From positions 558,001-622,000 of the forward strand of contig NZ_LANX01000001.1 in NCBI RefSeq assembly GCF_000964795.1: a stretch of DNA of 64,000 nt. Reading direction: 5' to 3'. The position numbers and the translations under genes were made by a program. Shown here piece after piece: positions 39,025-49,670 of the stretch. The notes under the pieces are model-generated. The model searched no databases and was not told where the DNA came from. It saw only the letters and a program-made list of their open reading frames with translations. Numbering within the stretch: the stretch's first letter is position 1; every line of letters starts with the position of its first letter. This DNA is from Candidatus Neoehrlichia procyonis str. RAC413 (lineage in GTDB: Bacteria; Pseudomonadota; Alphaproteobacteria; Rickettsiales; Anaplasmataceae).

Positions 39025-40929
39025 ATGTATAATTATAATAATCAATATGATGTAATAGTAGTTGGCGGGGGACATGCAGGATGCGAAGCAGCAGCAGCCT
39101 CTGCACGAATGGGAGCAAGTACTTTATTGATTACCCACAAAATTTCTACAATAGGAGAAATGTCATGTAATCCTGCAATTGGAGGAATTGCAAAAGGTGT
39201 AGTAGTACGTGAAATTGATGCATTAGACGGATTGATGGGAAAAGTTATTGATAAATCTAGCATCCACTCTAGCATATTAAATCATAGTAAAGGTCCAGCT
39301 GTATGGGGTCCACGTGCTCAAGCTGATCGACAAATGTACAAACTTGCAATGCAAGAAATCATATTAAATTATAACAATCTAACAGTACTAGAATCTTCAG
39401 TTGAAGAATTTATAATAGAAAAAAATACCAACAATAAAATTATAATCAAAGGCGTTATTATCCTAAATAATAAACATATATATACAAAAAAACTTATACT
39501 AACAACAGGTACATTTTTAAATGGCACAATACACGTTGGTCATAATAGTCAACCTGCAGGAAGAGTAGGAGAAGCACCATCAATAAAACTAGCAGAAACA
39601 TTATATAAGTACAATTTTACATTAGGTAAGCTAAGAACAGGAACACCCCCTAGAATAGATGGTAATAGCATTAATTGGGCAATATTATCTGAGCAAAAAG
39701 GAGATAATCCGCCAATACCTTTTTCTTTTCTTTCAAGTACCATCAATACCCCTCAGATTTCTTGTTATCTAACACATACTAATATAAACACCCATAACAT
39801 CATCCAAGATAATCAACATAGAGCAGCATCCAATCTAGCATTAAAAGGTATTAAATCTCCTCGATATTGTCCATCTATAGAGGATAAAATCAAAAGATTC
39901 CCACATCGTACAAGCCATCAAGTATTCTTAGAACCAGAGGGGCTAAACACCAATGTTGTATATCCCAACGGTATTACAACTTCTTCACCTATCGATATAC
40001 AATATGCAATGTTAAAAACAATTATAGGGTTAGAAAACGTTAATGTAATACGCTACGGCTATAGCATTGAATATAACTTTATAGATCCACGTGAACTGTA
40101 TCACACATTAGAAACAAAAAAAATTGGCGGTTTATATCTTGCAGGACAAATTAATGGTACAACTGGATATGAAGAGGCAGCAGGCCAAGGAATAATTGCA
40201 GGAATCAATGCCGCATCATCGTTAAACACACATTACACTCCATTTATTCTAAAAAGAAATGATGCGTATATAGGTGTTATGATAGATGATCTAGTTACCT
40301 TAGGAACATCCGAACCATACAGGCTATTTACTTCTAGAGCAGAATATAGACTATTATTACGATCTGATAATGCAGATACACGTTTAACAGAAATAGGTAA
40401 TAAAACATCTGTTATATCCTCTGAAAGATATTCAGCATTCCAAAAAAAAACACAAGAAATAAAAAGTTTATATAAAGTATTAAATAATTTAACAATAACT
40501 CCTAATCAATTATTAAGTTATGGTATCAATATATCTCAAGATGGATGCAAAAAAAATGCCTTCGAACTACTAAGCTATCCCCATGTAAGCACTCATGTAC
40601 TACTACAAATATGGCCAAATTTACAAGCCTTTAGCACAACTGCACTCAAACAGATAGAAATTGAAGGAAAGTATGCACCTTATTTTAAACGTCAAGAAGC
40701 AGATATAAAGCTTTTTATAGATGAGGAAAATACTATTATATCACAAATTACAGACTATTCTCAAATACATGGTTTATCAAAAGAAGCGCAAGAAAAGCTA
40801 CAAAATATAAAGCCATTTTCTATTGGATCAGCAAGAAGAATCCCTGGAATAACACCAGCTGCTATTACCAATATTCTAATTTATTTGCGTCACCATATTA
40901 AACAGCAAGCATCATCAAGTGATCAATAA
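39025..40929 (+). CDS. mnmG: tRNA uridine 5-carboxymethylaminomethyl modification enzyme MnmG (GidA)
   Basis: MnmG with MnmE modifies the wobble uridine of several tRNAs using FAD. Seen: the FAD-binding [91 protein letters not shown], and the C-terminal helical domain ending [10 protein letters not shown] take the ATG at 39025 ([10 protein letters not shown]) because homologues begin within about ten residues of the FAD motif; ATGs at 39004 and 39013 are alternatives. The resulting 634 residues are typical. It is divergent from purQ with a 93-base gap under these start choices. Confidence 0.95.
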   Translation: MYNYNNQYDVIVVGGGHAGCEAAAASARMGASTLLITHKISTIGEMSCNPAIGGIAKGVVVREIDALDGLMGKVIDKSSIHSSILNHSKGPAVWGPRAQADRQMYKLAMQEIILNYNNLTVLESSVEEFIIEKNTNNKIIIKGVIILNNKHIYTKKLILTTGTFLNGTIHVGHNSQPAGRVGEAPSIKLAETLYKYNFTLGKLRTGTPPRIDGNSINWAILSEQKGDNPPIPFSFLSSTINTPQISCYLTHTNINTHNIIQDNQHRAASNLALKGIKSPRYCPSIEDKIKRFPHRTSHQVFLEPEGLNTNVVYPNGITTSSPIDIQYAMLKTIIGLENVNVIRYGYSIEYNFIDPRELYHTLETKKIGGLYLAGQINGTTGYEEAAGQGIIAGINAASSLNTHYTPFILKRNDAYIGVMIDDLVTLGTSEPYRLFTSRAEYRLLLRSDNADTRLTEIGNKTSVISSERYSAFQKKTQEIKSLYKVLNNLTITPNQLLSYGINISQDGCKKNAFELLSYPHVSTHVLLQIWPNLQAFSTTALKQIEIEGKYAPYFKRQEADIKLFIDEENTIISQITDYSQIHGLSKEAQEKLQNIKPFSIGSARRIPGITPAAITNILIYLRHHIKQQASSSDQ

Positions 40930-41232
40930 CTATAATAACACTATCCTTTTATAATGACTTTTACAAATAAGATATAATTTATATTAAAATACCACGTAAT
41001 CAGATTTAACATTTCTTTCTTTTTATATGTTATTAACATATAATACATTCAGTATAATACAAATATTTGCTATTATAAATCACTTATATTAAAGTTACAC
41101 ACTACGTATAATAATAACACTATAATTACAAGCAAAAGTTATAAGTAACATTTATCACATAGTTAACACGTTATTTTGTATAGAAAAAACATTACATTAA
41201 AAATATTAGAAATTGTGCAAAAGCTCTTGGAT
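40930..41232. other. Intergenic spacer, convergent genes
   Basis: About 300 AT-rich bases between mnmG and glpX 3' ends. No feature was recognised. Confidence 0.45.
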
Positions 41233-42156
41233 CTATCTATATACAGTATTACTGACATGCATAACATTACTTGATTTAATAATTATAGAATGAGTTTTTA
41301 TGTAATCATTACAAAACTCCACTCCTTTAACTAAACTGCTATCTGTTACACCTGTAGCTATAAAGACAGATTTGCTTCTTACCATATCTTTTATTGCATA
41401 TACTTTTTTAACATCTTCAATATTAAAACATTGTGCTACTTCCATTAATGAATCTGTATTAAATATTAGTCTGCCCTCCATCTGCCCACCAATAGAAGAT
41501 AATGCTGATGCTGCCAGTACTCCTTCAGGAGCTCCTCCAATTCCAACATACAAATCATATTTTCCTATAGCTAAAGATAAGACAGCAGATATATCTCCAT
41601 CATCTATTAATTTTATACGCGCACCACACTTTCTTATAGAATCAATTAAAGATACATGTCTTTCTCTGTTTAAAACAACTACCACTAAATCACTAATAGA
41701 ACATCTCTTTGCACCTGACAAATTATGAAGGTTAACTGCTATATTATTATCTAAAGATACTACCTTATCCGGCAAATTAGGGCCAATAGCAATTTTTTCC
41801 ATGTAAACATCTGGAGCTCTTAAAAATCCACCAGATTCTGTCACAGCAATAACAGACATTGCTCCATCTTTATAACTCGCACAGATTGCCGTACCTTCAA
41901 GGGGATCAACTGCAATATCTAACGCATATCCTCCCCTACCAACTTTCTCACCAAAATGTAACATAGGAGCATTATCACGTTCTCCTTCACCTATAACAAT
42001 AGTACCATCTACATCCATAAGATTTAATTCTGCACGCATAGAGTCTACAGCTGCTTTATCAGCACCCACCTCATCCCCCATACCAATAAAACCATGAGCT
42101 TTTATTGCTGCAGTTTCTGTTACTTTTAAAAATTTAAAACATAAATCTTGTATCAT
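41233..42156 (-). CDS. glpX: Class II fructose-1,6-bisphosphatase
   Basis: GlpX hydrolyses fructose-1,6-bisphosphate to fructose-6-phosphate in gluconeogenesis. A 307-residue protein with the metal and substrate motifs of the family: GMGDEVGADKAAVDSMR, VIGEGERDNAPML, the DPLEGT loop and GIGGAPEGVLAASA. Anaplasmataceae make sugar phosphates from TCA-cycle carbon, so this enzyme would feed the pentose-phosphate and amino-sugar pathways, including the glmM branch in this window. It is divergent from the LytM lipoprotein gene with a 97-base gap. Confidence 0.94.
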   Translation of the reverse strand: MIQDLCFKFLKVTETAAIKAHGFIGMGDEVGADKAAVDSMRAELNLMDVDGTIVIGEGERDNAPMLHFGEKVGRGGYALDIAVDPLEGTAICASYKDGAMSVIAVTESGGFLRAPDVYMEKIAIGPNLPDKVVSLDNNIAVNLHNLSGAKRCSISDLVVVVLNRERHVSLIDSIRKCGARIKLIDDGDISAVLSLAIGKYDLYVGIGGAPEGVLAASALSSIGGQMEGRLIFNTDSLMEVAQCFNIEDVKKVYAIKDMVRSKSVFIATGVTDSSLVKGVEFCNDYIKTHSIIIKSSNVMHVSNTVYR

Positions 42157-42253
42157 TATTTTAGATCTTAATTTAAAATATAATTAACAGGTAGCATAAA
42201 ATTTTATATGATATAATGTCAAATTATATTATATTAAATTGAGTGGATAAAAA

Positions 42254-42892
42254 TTGATAGTCATAAGAATTTATCAAGTATTAATACTGAGTGTGATGCT
42301 ATTGTCTGGATGCACACAAAAACCTGCACCTGTATCCCTAAGAGGAGAGGAATTTCACGGTCGTAGAGAAATAGACGACAAAAATGAATATCATCTAATT
42401 AAAGACTATAATGCTAAAGTAAAAAACGTTTACTCACAAAAACTTAACAATAAGATCATAGTTAATAATCTATCCACCAGTCAAAAAAATACACAAACAA
42501 AATGTAAATTTATCATGCCTCTTCAAGGAACTATTACGTCTTCATTCACAAATCAGCATAACAATAACAATTTGTGTAATGAAGGAATTAGTATACAAAC
42601 TGACAATATTACAAACATTAAAGCCTCAGCAAACGGTAAAGTATTACACATAGGAAAAGGATTACGATGGTATGGAAATTTAATAATAATAGAACATGAC
42701 AAATATACTATTACTTTATATTCTTACTTGCATAATATCTACGTAAAAGTTGGTGAAAAAGTCCAACAAGGACAAGTAATAGCCTCTATTACAAAAAATA
42801 ACAGTAAAGCTTCCAATAATCCCACCCTATGTTTTTCAATGCGTAAAAATGGAAATGCTGTTAACCCATTAATATACATAAATTGCAAATAA
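42254..42892 (+). CDS. LytM/M23-domain lipoprotein, degenerate (NlpD/EnvC-like)
   Basis: A 212-residue predicted lipoprotein: N-terminal hydrophobic segment ending in the lipobox LLSGC with Cys20. An unstructured Asn/Lys-rich linker leads to a C-terminal M23 (LytM) domain from about 95, with IKASANGKVLHIGKGLRWYGN, IIEHDKYTITLYSYLHN and VKVGEKVQQGQVIA. Active M23 peptidases need His and Asp near GIDI and a second HxH motif. Here the first reads EGISIQ and the final His of LHFE-type is Cys (LCFSM), so zinc ligands are lost. That is the pattern of LytM factors that activate amidases. The start is TTG at 42254; the next ATG would delete the signal segment. No LysM domain is visible. Confidence 0.78.
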   Translation: MIVIRIYQVLILSVMLLSGCTQKPAPVSLRGEEFHGRREIDDKNEYHLIKDYNAKVKNVYSQKLNNKIIVNNLSTSQKNTQTKCKFIMPLQGTITSSFTNQHNNNNLCNEGISIQTDNITNIKASANGKVLHIGKGLRWYGNLIIIEHDKYTITLYSYLHNIYVKVGEKVQQGQVIASITKNNSKASNNPTLCFSMRKNGNAVNPLIYINCK

Positions 42893-43028
42893 TTAATGTA
42901 TATTAATTCAACTCTCAATAGTATTATATATTATATTATACAACTTACATACAGTGTCATCATGGTAAGAAAAAATCAATATATTACATGTAAATTCCTT
43001 TATAATGTTATTAATTTACAGGTAATAA

Positions 43029-43481
43029 ATGTCAGATTACGTATCAGAAAGACGTGCTATAAGAATATTATATGAGTATTGGGATTCATTACGTAATGCT
43101 AGAAATTTTCCACAAAAGTCTGAAATAGATCCTGAAGAAATTATAGAAATTTGGCCAAGCTGTTTTATAATTGACGTTCAAGAAAGTATGCAGCATAAAT
43201 ATCACTGCTCATACATTGGAGAAAAAGCAATGAGTCTTTACAAGTCCGACGTCAGATATTATTCTAGCTCTGAAAACATTACAATGTTTTTTCCCCAAGT
43301 TATAGAAGATTTAGAGGATTACTTAGAATCAGTAACAGAAAACCAGAAGCCCTTAATGAAAGAATCAGAAACCCAACTTACAACCGGTAATTACTTAAAA
43401 ATTAGGCAATGTTTATTACCACTAGGAGAACAGGATACTGTTAAGTCCATTATTGGAGTTGTAGGAGGAAAAATATATTAG
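43029..43481 (+). CDS. PAS-fold (PAS_5/DUF1457-type) protein
   Basis: A 150-residue cytosolic protein whose opening ILYEYWDSLRNARNFPQKSEIDPEEIIEIWP matches the start of PAS_5 domains (L-x-x-Y-W, R, P, idP). The core continues with CFIIDV, YHCSYIGEKAM and a final IIGVVGGKIY strand. PAS_5 proteins are common in alphaproteobacteria and are thought to sense or bind ligands. No output domain follows, so it would act through a partner. AGGT lies 5 bases before the ATG. It stands alone between the LytM gene and a long desert. Confidence 0.72.
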   Translation: MSDYVSERRAIRILYEYWDSLRNARNFPQKSEIDPEEIIEIWPSCFIIDVQESMQHKYHCSYIGEKAMSLYKSDVRYYSSSENITMFFPQVIEDLEDYLESVTENQKPLMKESETQLTTGNYLKIRQCLLPLGEQDTVKSIIGVVGGKIY

Positions 43482-45242
43482 TTAAATTAACTGTTCATCA
43501 GTGATCCACCTTAAATAAATGTAAAGTTATTTCACTATAATTTATAGTAAACAGCAAATGCTTGAAAAACACTATAAAAATAATAAAAATCACATAATAA
43601 TAGAGCCACATAGTAAAAAATAACTTTATTAAAAAATGTTAGATTTTCCTTTTACTCCTCCTAACACAAAATCATATTTATTTATAAAACAAACCCAGAT
43701 ATAGAAAACTATAAATAAGTATCACTCATGCAGTTCAATATAATATTAGTCTTGTTATACTATTATAATTGCAAAACAGTTATAAATAATCACAAGCTGT
43801 TAAATACGCACAAAGCATTATAACAATAAATTATGCAAAAAGAGTATATTCAAATAGTTTTAAAAAAGTATCAAATCTTTTTCATATACCTCTTAATTCA
43901 AAACCACATTATATATAAAAACATTCAACTTCAAACAAAATACAATTTCAACATGTAAATTAAAAACAAAATGCGTACTAAAAGCTGTAAATATTATTCA
44001 CAAATGCGCATTATTAAGACAAATTTAAAAAATTCCCTCATATAAACATATAGAAAAGCTAATATAGCTTTTTTGCAGTCTCATAACAAAAAATAGAAAT
44101 TTTAAACATATATGTCTTAATGCAAATAAGTAAAAGCAAAAACTTAAAAAGTTGTGCTTCATTAAGTGTAATAATACAAAAATTAAAAAAGTTTAGTCAG
44201 CATTTTATAATTACAACACAGATCATCCTAGAAAATTTTACCATAATATCAGGTCAGTATTAAAAAACTTACGATATAATTAAGTAGTATCACAACATTC
44301 AAGAAACAAGCATAAACGTCTCAAGAAGAATATTAAACATAGTGAAAAATGTATACATAGATCACCAAAAATGTCACTTACTTTAGAAAATGAAAAAACT
44401 TCCTTCTTCTTCTGTTCCTATACCAATAAGCTTTCCTTTATTAAAGGTACTCTATAGATAAATAATTTCATACATGCCATGCTGTTGACAATAATAAGCA
44501 ATCTAACATATAGTGAAAAGAGTTTATGCATGAAGCAATATGCAAGCTCTACGCTTATTTGTTAGAGATAACTCAATTTTTATGAAAAAGTTATCTACAA
44601 CATCTAATCATTGACTGCAAGATTTACGAAAATTCACCACAAAACTTAAATTACCCCTAGCTTCTATAAAAATCAAGCTAGTGTTCTAATATATATATAC
44701 ATAAAAACTTCTCGCACAGTTATAGTTAACAATACAACAAGTGATAAAACCTATACAAAAAAATAATTGAATTTTTTGCATAAATATAACATATATATTC
44801 ATTATACATACTAATCAATAGCAAATTAACTTATAGATCTCAGCTCACATTAATTAAAATACGCAATTAATTACACTAATTTAAACAAAATCATAATAAC
44901 AATCAATGTTACAATTTTTAATACATAATTAAATCTATTAGCTTTATAAATACATACAATTTATCAATTACATAATAAGCATTCTAACAATTAAATTTAA
45001 TACTTAAAAATAAAAAAAATCATTACTTATAAAAAAATAATAATCCTATCTTAAAACAAATTAAAACCTAACATTTTAACAATTAAAAATACTATACGAC
45101 CATTAATATATTAGTTAAATAGCAATTATTTGATACACTCAAACATTAAAACCTTACCCTACATTAAAGATACCAATAATAAGCTTACAGCACTATTGTT
45201 TTATAAATAGATTATATTTTACATAATTATATAATAAATAGT
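43482..45242. other. 1.76-kb gene desert upstream of rnpB
   Basis: The longest gene-free stretch here. It is very AT-rich. A short less AT-rich segment near 44383-44451 reads as 22 open codons on the minus strand (KGKLIGIGTEEEG) and might be a gene fragment. No tRNA, other RNA or transposase was recognised. Confidence 0.4.
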
Positions 45243-45271
45243 TTGTATTCCTTATATTTATAAAATATAAT
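45243..45271 (+). promoter_or_regulatory. rnpB promoter
   Basis: TTGTAT (-35, 45243-45248), a 17-base spacer and a perfect TATAAT (-10, 45266-45271). The RNase P RNA pairing region starts at 45277, six bases after the -10, as expected for the transcription start. Confidence 0.75.
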
Positions 45272-45276
45272 CTCGT

Positions 45277-45613
45277 GTATCAGGTAAAGAAGTAGTTGCT
45301 GCACAAAATGCAGAGGAAAGTCTGGACTCCAAGGGAAAATGGTGACAGGTAATCCCTGTCGAAGGTAACTTTAGGTTAGGGCCACAGAAAATAACCGCCT
45401 TTAATAACAAGGTAAGGGTGAAAAGGTGTGGTAAAAGCACACCGTACTTATGGTAACATATAGTAGCTAGGTAACCACCACCAGGAGCAAGACTAAGCAG
45501 AGATATTGTGTTTTCCCTCACTATTATCCGGGTAAGTCGCATGAGGTAAATAGCAATATTTATCCCAGATGAATAACTACATAAACAAAATCCAGCTTAC
45601 CTTTACCTGATAC
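45277..45613 (+). ncRNA. rnpB: RNase P RNA, class A
   Basis: The catalytic RNA that removes the 5' leader from tRNA precursors. The 13-base 5' end (45277-45289) is exactly complementary to 45601-45613, forming helix P1. Between them lie the universal blocks GAGGAAAGTCTGGACTCC (near 45311), AGGGTGAAAAGGTG with GGTAAAAGCACACCG (near 45415-45444), and ATGAATAACTACATAAAC near 45569, followed by a CAAAATCC-type element close to the 3' end. The 337-base length is typical of alphaproteobacterial class A RNA. An open frame on the minus strand over this gene is coincidental. Confidence 0.96.
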
Positions 45614-46234
45614 TTATATTATTATAAATAAGCATATGCCTATATGCTTTACAAAACTTTTCATTCAAAATTTGCAGGTACATGCTATAGCATTATGAAT
45701 AAAAATACATCAAGCTGTTTTTGAGGTCAGTTATAATATATCAATTAAACTATACGTAGCTTAATATACAACAATTCATCAAATAGAATAAAAGACAAAT
45801 CCCAATTTATCCCCCCTTAATTAATATACGAAAGATTAAATAAAGGACATCTTATTAAAAAATATTTATAATAAATATAAAGTTACACAACAAAATTTCA
45901 CCATAAGCATAAAAAACATAATTCTTATTATATTTATATCCCATTTCCAAAGCTTGTATCTTTACACAATCTATTTTGTTATTGGTTCTATACATATGTT
46001 TATCATAACTTTTATACTAATACATATTAGTACTACAATAACTAATGTATATTGTTAAAATATATATTAATTAGTAAAAAATTTGTCAAAAAAAGCTACT
46101 GACTATATATTGAAAGTACAAGATTATTAAATAACTCATATAATATCATGAAAATGTATTATATTATGTAAAACTTGTTTTCTCTATAGAATATTTTAGT
46201 TAATATTATATGACATAAGTATTGTCTAAGAAAT
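45614..46234. other. Intergenic region between rnpB and purL
   Basis: About 620 AT-rich bases containing a hairpin just after rnpB and presumably the purL promoter. Nothing else was recognised. Confidence 0.45.
45630..45650 (+). terminator. Candidate rnpB terminator
   Basis: AAGCATAT (45630-45637) and ATATGCTT (45642-45649) form a perfect 8-bp stem with loop GCCT, 17 bases after the RNA 3' end. The following T-run is short and interrupted, so efficiency is uncertain. Confidence 0.45.
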
Positions 46235-49200
46235 ATGATTATATATATTGTTATTGCAAATAAATTAAATCAAATATGTAATAACATAAATAAAAGTGCT
46301 TGTGCTTATGTCATAGACGCTGACTATCAATTTACTAATAACGAAATTAATTTTATAGGAAAGCTGTTAAGTAACAAAGTAACACAAGAGTTTTTTGCAT
46401 TTGTATACAATAACAACATATTAAATTACATAAATATAAATTCTCAAACACCATACAACATGTTTGACATCTTCAATGTAAGCTGGTCAATAGAAAAAGC
46501 TTTTTTACCAGGAGTTACCGACAATGTTGGTAATACAGCTGCCAACATTATAAATGAAGCATTCAACAATAACTTTAAGGTACAAGTTCACACTTCAAAA
46601 ATATTTTTTGGAAGTACTGCAATACCAGATATGCACTATATTTCCAACACGTACAACCCATTAACAGAATATTGTAAATTAACCTACATACATAATCACA
46701 ATGTTCAAGTAAAATTCTTAGGCACTAAAGTTATAACAAATTTAAATACTACACTACCAAGTACACAAAACAGTCATTACCCCATTCCATATATTAAATA
46801 TACAGACCTCTTTACTACCCACAAAAAACTTCAATATGTTCATTCTATAGATCTTAACGTTAGTGATGATAACCTTATGAAAATTAGTAAGTATGGCATC
46901 AACGGTCAAGGTTCTTTAAATTTATCATTACGTGCAATGAAAAGTATTCAAAAATACTTTCAAAAAATTAACAGACATCCCAATGACATAGAAATAGAAG
47001 CATTAGCACAAACTTGGTCTGAGCATTGTAAGCACAACATCTTTTCTTCACCTATAGATGAAATTTCAGATGGGTTATATAAGCATTACATCAAACGCGC
47101 AACCGCTAAAATCAACTCACCTATATGTGTTTCCGTATTTTCTGATAATGCAGGAGCAATTGTTTTTGATGATAATTTTATTATAGTAGATAAAGTTGAA
47201 ACTCATAATAGCCCATCAGCACTTGATCCATTTGGTGGTGCAATTACTGGTATATTAGGAGTAAATAGAGATATAATAGGTTTCGGGAAAGGAGCTAAAC
47301 CTATACTTAATTCCTATTATTTTTGCTTCGCAGAATCCATAAAAGAGCAATTATACAGAGATAGTCAGTGTTCAACACCCATACTTCACCCAACTATAAT
47401 TATGGACGAAGTAGTAAGAGGGGTAAATATTGGGGGTAATTGCTCTGGTATTCCTACCGCTTTAGGATCTGTATACTTTGACAATAGGTTCTATGGTAAA
47501 CCATTAGTATTTGTTGGTACTACTGGTATTATTCCACGTACAATTCAAGAATCCCCTTCTCACTTAAAATCTCCTATGAATGGAGATTATATTGTAATTA
47601 TCGGAGGGAGAACAGGAAAAGACGGCATTCATGGTGCAACTTTTTCATCAAACATACTAACTGAAAACATTAGTTCAACAGTAGTACAAATTGGTGATCC
47701 TATCACACAAAAAAAATTATCTGATGCTATAATCAAAGAAGCTCGTGACCTTAACTTATATAATGCAATTACTGATAATGGTGCGGGTGGACTATCATCA
47801 TCAATAGGAGAAATGGGAATTAAAGGATTTATAGTAAACCTCAATAAAGTACTACTTAAACATCCGTACATGTTACCTTGGGAAATATGGATATCTGAAT
47901 CACAAGAAAGAATGACTTTAGCCGTACCTCCAGATAAATACCACAAACTTGAAAAAATAATGCAAAAGCATAACGTAGAAATTAGCATTATTGGAGAATT
48001 CACTAACACCAACAAAGCTATAGTATTGTATGATGGGCGTGTTATAATGGATCTTGATATAGATTTCTTACATAATGGCAATCCAGTAACACACTTAACA
48101 ACTCAACCACGTAAATGCCCTCTGCCAATTACACAATCTAATATTAATTCTTCAATAGAAGAGGATTTACACAACATAATTCAAAGAGTAAATATAAACA
48201 GTAAAGAATTTATTTCAGTACAATATGATCATGAAGTTCAAGGATCATCTGTAATAAAACCTATTCAAGGTAAAGGAAGAGTATGTGGTGATGCTATAGT
48301 AATACGTCCAATATTATCATCAAAAAAAGGAATAGTAAAATCCCATGGATTTGGGTCCAGATATGGAGATGTAGATTCCTACAACATGGCAGCTTGTGCC
48401 ATTGATAGTGCAATACGCAATTATGTTGCAGTAGGAGGAAACTTTGATCATTTAGCATTAATTGATAATTTTTGTTGGTGCGATTCTACAAATCCAGAAA
48501 GATTATGGCAATTAAAAGAAGCTGCTAGAGGTTGTTACGACTATGCTGTAGCATTTAATATTCCTTTCATTTCAGGAAAAGATAGCATGTTCAATGACTT
48601 TAAAGGATATGACAGCCAAGGAAATCCTATACATATATCTTCCCCTCCTTCACTATTAATTTCTACACTTGGAATAATAGACAATATTGAACATGCAGTA
48701 ACGCTTGATGTTAAAGCTCCAAATGACTTAATATATGTTTTAGGAGTAACTTATAATGAACTTGGAATGTCAGAATATCAAGCCTACAGTAATGTAGGAG
48801 AAGTCAATATTCCACAAGTTAATACTAAGGCTGCCTCTACATTATATAAAAAGTTCTATCAAGCAATTAATAATAATATTATCGCTTCCTCCATTGCACT
48901 AAACCTAGGCGGATTAATTGTAGGGTTAATAAAGTCCCTTATTGGCGGACAACTTGGAGCAAAAATAGATTTATCCTTAGTACCAACACAAAATATAAAT
49001 TTCAATAACAAGCTAAAAGAAAGAATCATAATGTTTTCAGAATCACAAAGTAGAATCTTAGTAACAATCAACCGTAATAATAAGAAACAATTTGAAAAAA
49101 TATTTCAAGATGTACCTCATGCCGTTATAGGAACAGTAACATCAACTAAATCACTTTGTATTACTGGATTGACAAGCATAGCCATAGATGATTTAGAAGT

Positions 49201-49249
49201 AAGCTACAAAAAATTTAGTAATCAACAACTATATAAAGCAAATACATAA
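46235..49249 (+). CDS. purL: FGAM synthase synthetase subunit PurL (large type without glutaminase)
   Basis: PurL forms formylglycinamidine ribonucleotide from FGAR, ATP and ammonia. The 1004 residues are intermediate between small PurL (about 740) and the fused enzyme (about 1300). The first 200 residues look like the PurS-like N-terminal domain of large PurL (EKAFLPGVTDNVGNTA). The linker and synthetase core show LAQTWSEHCKHNIF, KVETHNSPSALDPFGGA, GRTGKDGIHGATFSS, MTLAVPPD, and FISGKDSM in the second half. It stops before the glutaminase domain, which is supplied by the separate purQ. So a large-type enzyme has its amidotransferase on another gene. Confidence 0.93.
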   Translation: MIIYIVIANKLNQICNNINKSACAYVIDADYQFTNNEINFIGKLLSNKVTQEFFAFVYNNNILNYININSQTPYNMFDIFNVSWSIEKAFLPGVTDNVGNTAANIINEAFNNNFKVQVHTSKIFFGSTAIPDMHYISNTYNPLTEYCKLTYIHNHNVQVKFLGTKVITNLNTTLPSTQNSHYPIPYIKYTDLFTTHKKLQYVHSIDLNVSDDNLMKISKYGINGQGSLNLSLRAMKSIQKYFQKINRHPNDIEIEALAQTWSEHCKHNIFSSPIDEISDGLYKHYIKRATAKINSPICVSVFSDNAGAIVFDDNFIIVDKVETHNSPSALDPFGGAITGILGVNRDIIGFGKGAKPILNSYYFCFAESIKEQLYRDSQCSTPILHPTIIMDEVVRGVNIGGNCSGIPTALGSVYFDNRFYGKPLVFVGTTGIIPRTIQESPSHLKSPMNGDYIVIIGGRTGKDGIHGATFSSNILTENISSTVVQIGDPITQKKLSDAIIKEARDLNLYNAITDNGAGGLSSSIGEMGIKGFIVNLNKVLLKHPYMLPWEIWISESQERMTLAVPPDKYHKLEKIMQKHNVEISIIGEFTNTNKAIVLYDGRVIMDLDIDFLHNGNPVTHLTTQPRKCPLPITQSNINSSIEEDLHNIIQRVNINSKEFISVQYDHEVQGSSVIKPIQGKGRVCGDAIVIRPILSSKKGIVKSHGFGSRYGDVDSYNMAACAIDSAIRNYVAVGGNFDHLALIDNFCWCDSTNPERLWQLKEAARGCYDYAVAFNIPFISGKDSMFNDFKGYDSQGNPIHISSPPSLLISTLGIIDNIEHAVTLDVKAPNDLIYVLGVTYNELGMSEYQAYSNVGEVNIPQVNTKAASTLYKKFYQAINNNIIASSIALNLGGLIVGLIKSLIGGQLGAKIDLSLVPTQNINFNNKLKERIIMFSESQSRILVTINRNNKKQFEKIFQDVPHAVIGTVTSTKSLCITGLTSIAIDDLEVSYKKFSNQQLYKANT

Positions 49250-49670
49250 ACTAAGAAGTGAATACTTATAAATGCATTACGCTACACATCCCGCAAATTA
49301 TATAAAAATAGTGATTTAATCATTTGATATATATCAATTTAAACTCAACATTAAATACAGTACCTATAAATATTTACTCAATAATCTACATTAATTAAAG
49401 AATAAACATATTATGTTACAATTCACACATAATTTCATATTTATAAAACTGTAATTAAAATTATAAAATACCTTAACATTATGTACAATACTCAAACATA
49501 AATTAAATATTGTACATATACAAAATAACTTCTATGTAACATAATACTATTTAATTTTTTAAAGTATATAAAAAGTAAATAATTTTTTAGTAATACATAT
49601 TTGGGCATTTAAATATTTTTTGTTATATACTTTTTTGTTTATAATAACATTAGTGTAATGACAGGTTAAT
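49250..49670. other. Intergenic spacer
   Basis: About 420 AT-rich bases before the M48 protease gene. No feature was recognised beyond a likely promoter near its 3' end that I cannot place. Confidence 0.4.

Noticed and set aside
44383-44451. 22-codon minus-strand fragment reading KGKLIGIGTEEEG
   Set aside because: Too short and without start codon or family match to annotate as a gene; mentioned only as a possible relic.
45258-45542. 94-residue minus-strand open frame
   Set aside because: It lies within the RNase P RNA gene, which is supported by helix P1 pairing and conserved blocks; the frame is coincidental.
46020-46070. Possible dif-like site (AATGTATATTGTTAAAA)
   Set aside because: It only loosely resembles a dif core and lacks two recognisable 11-base Xer arms; no other support.
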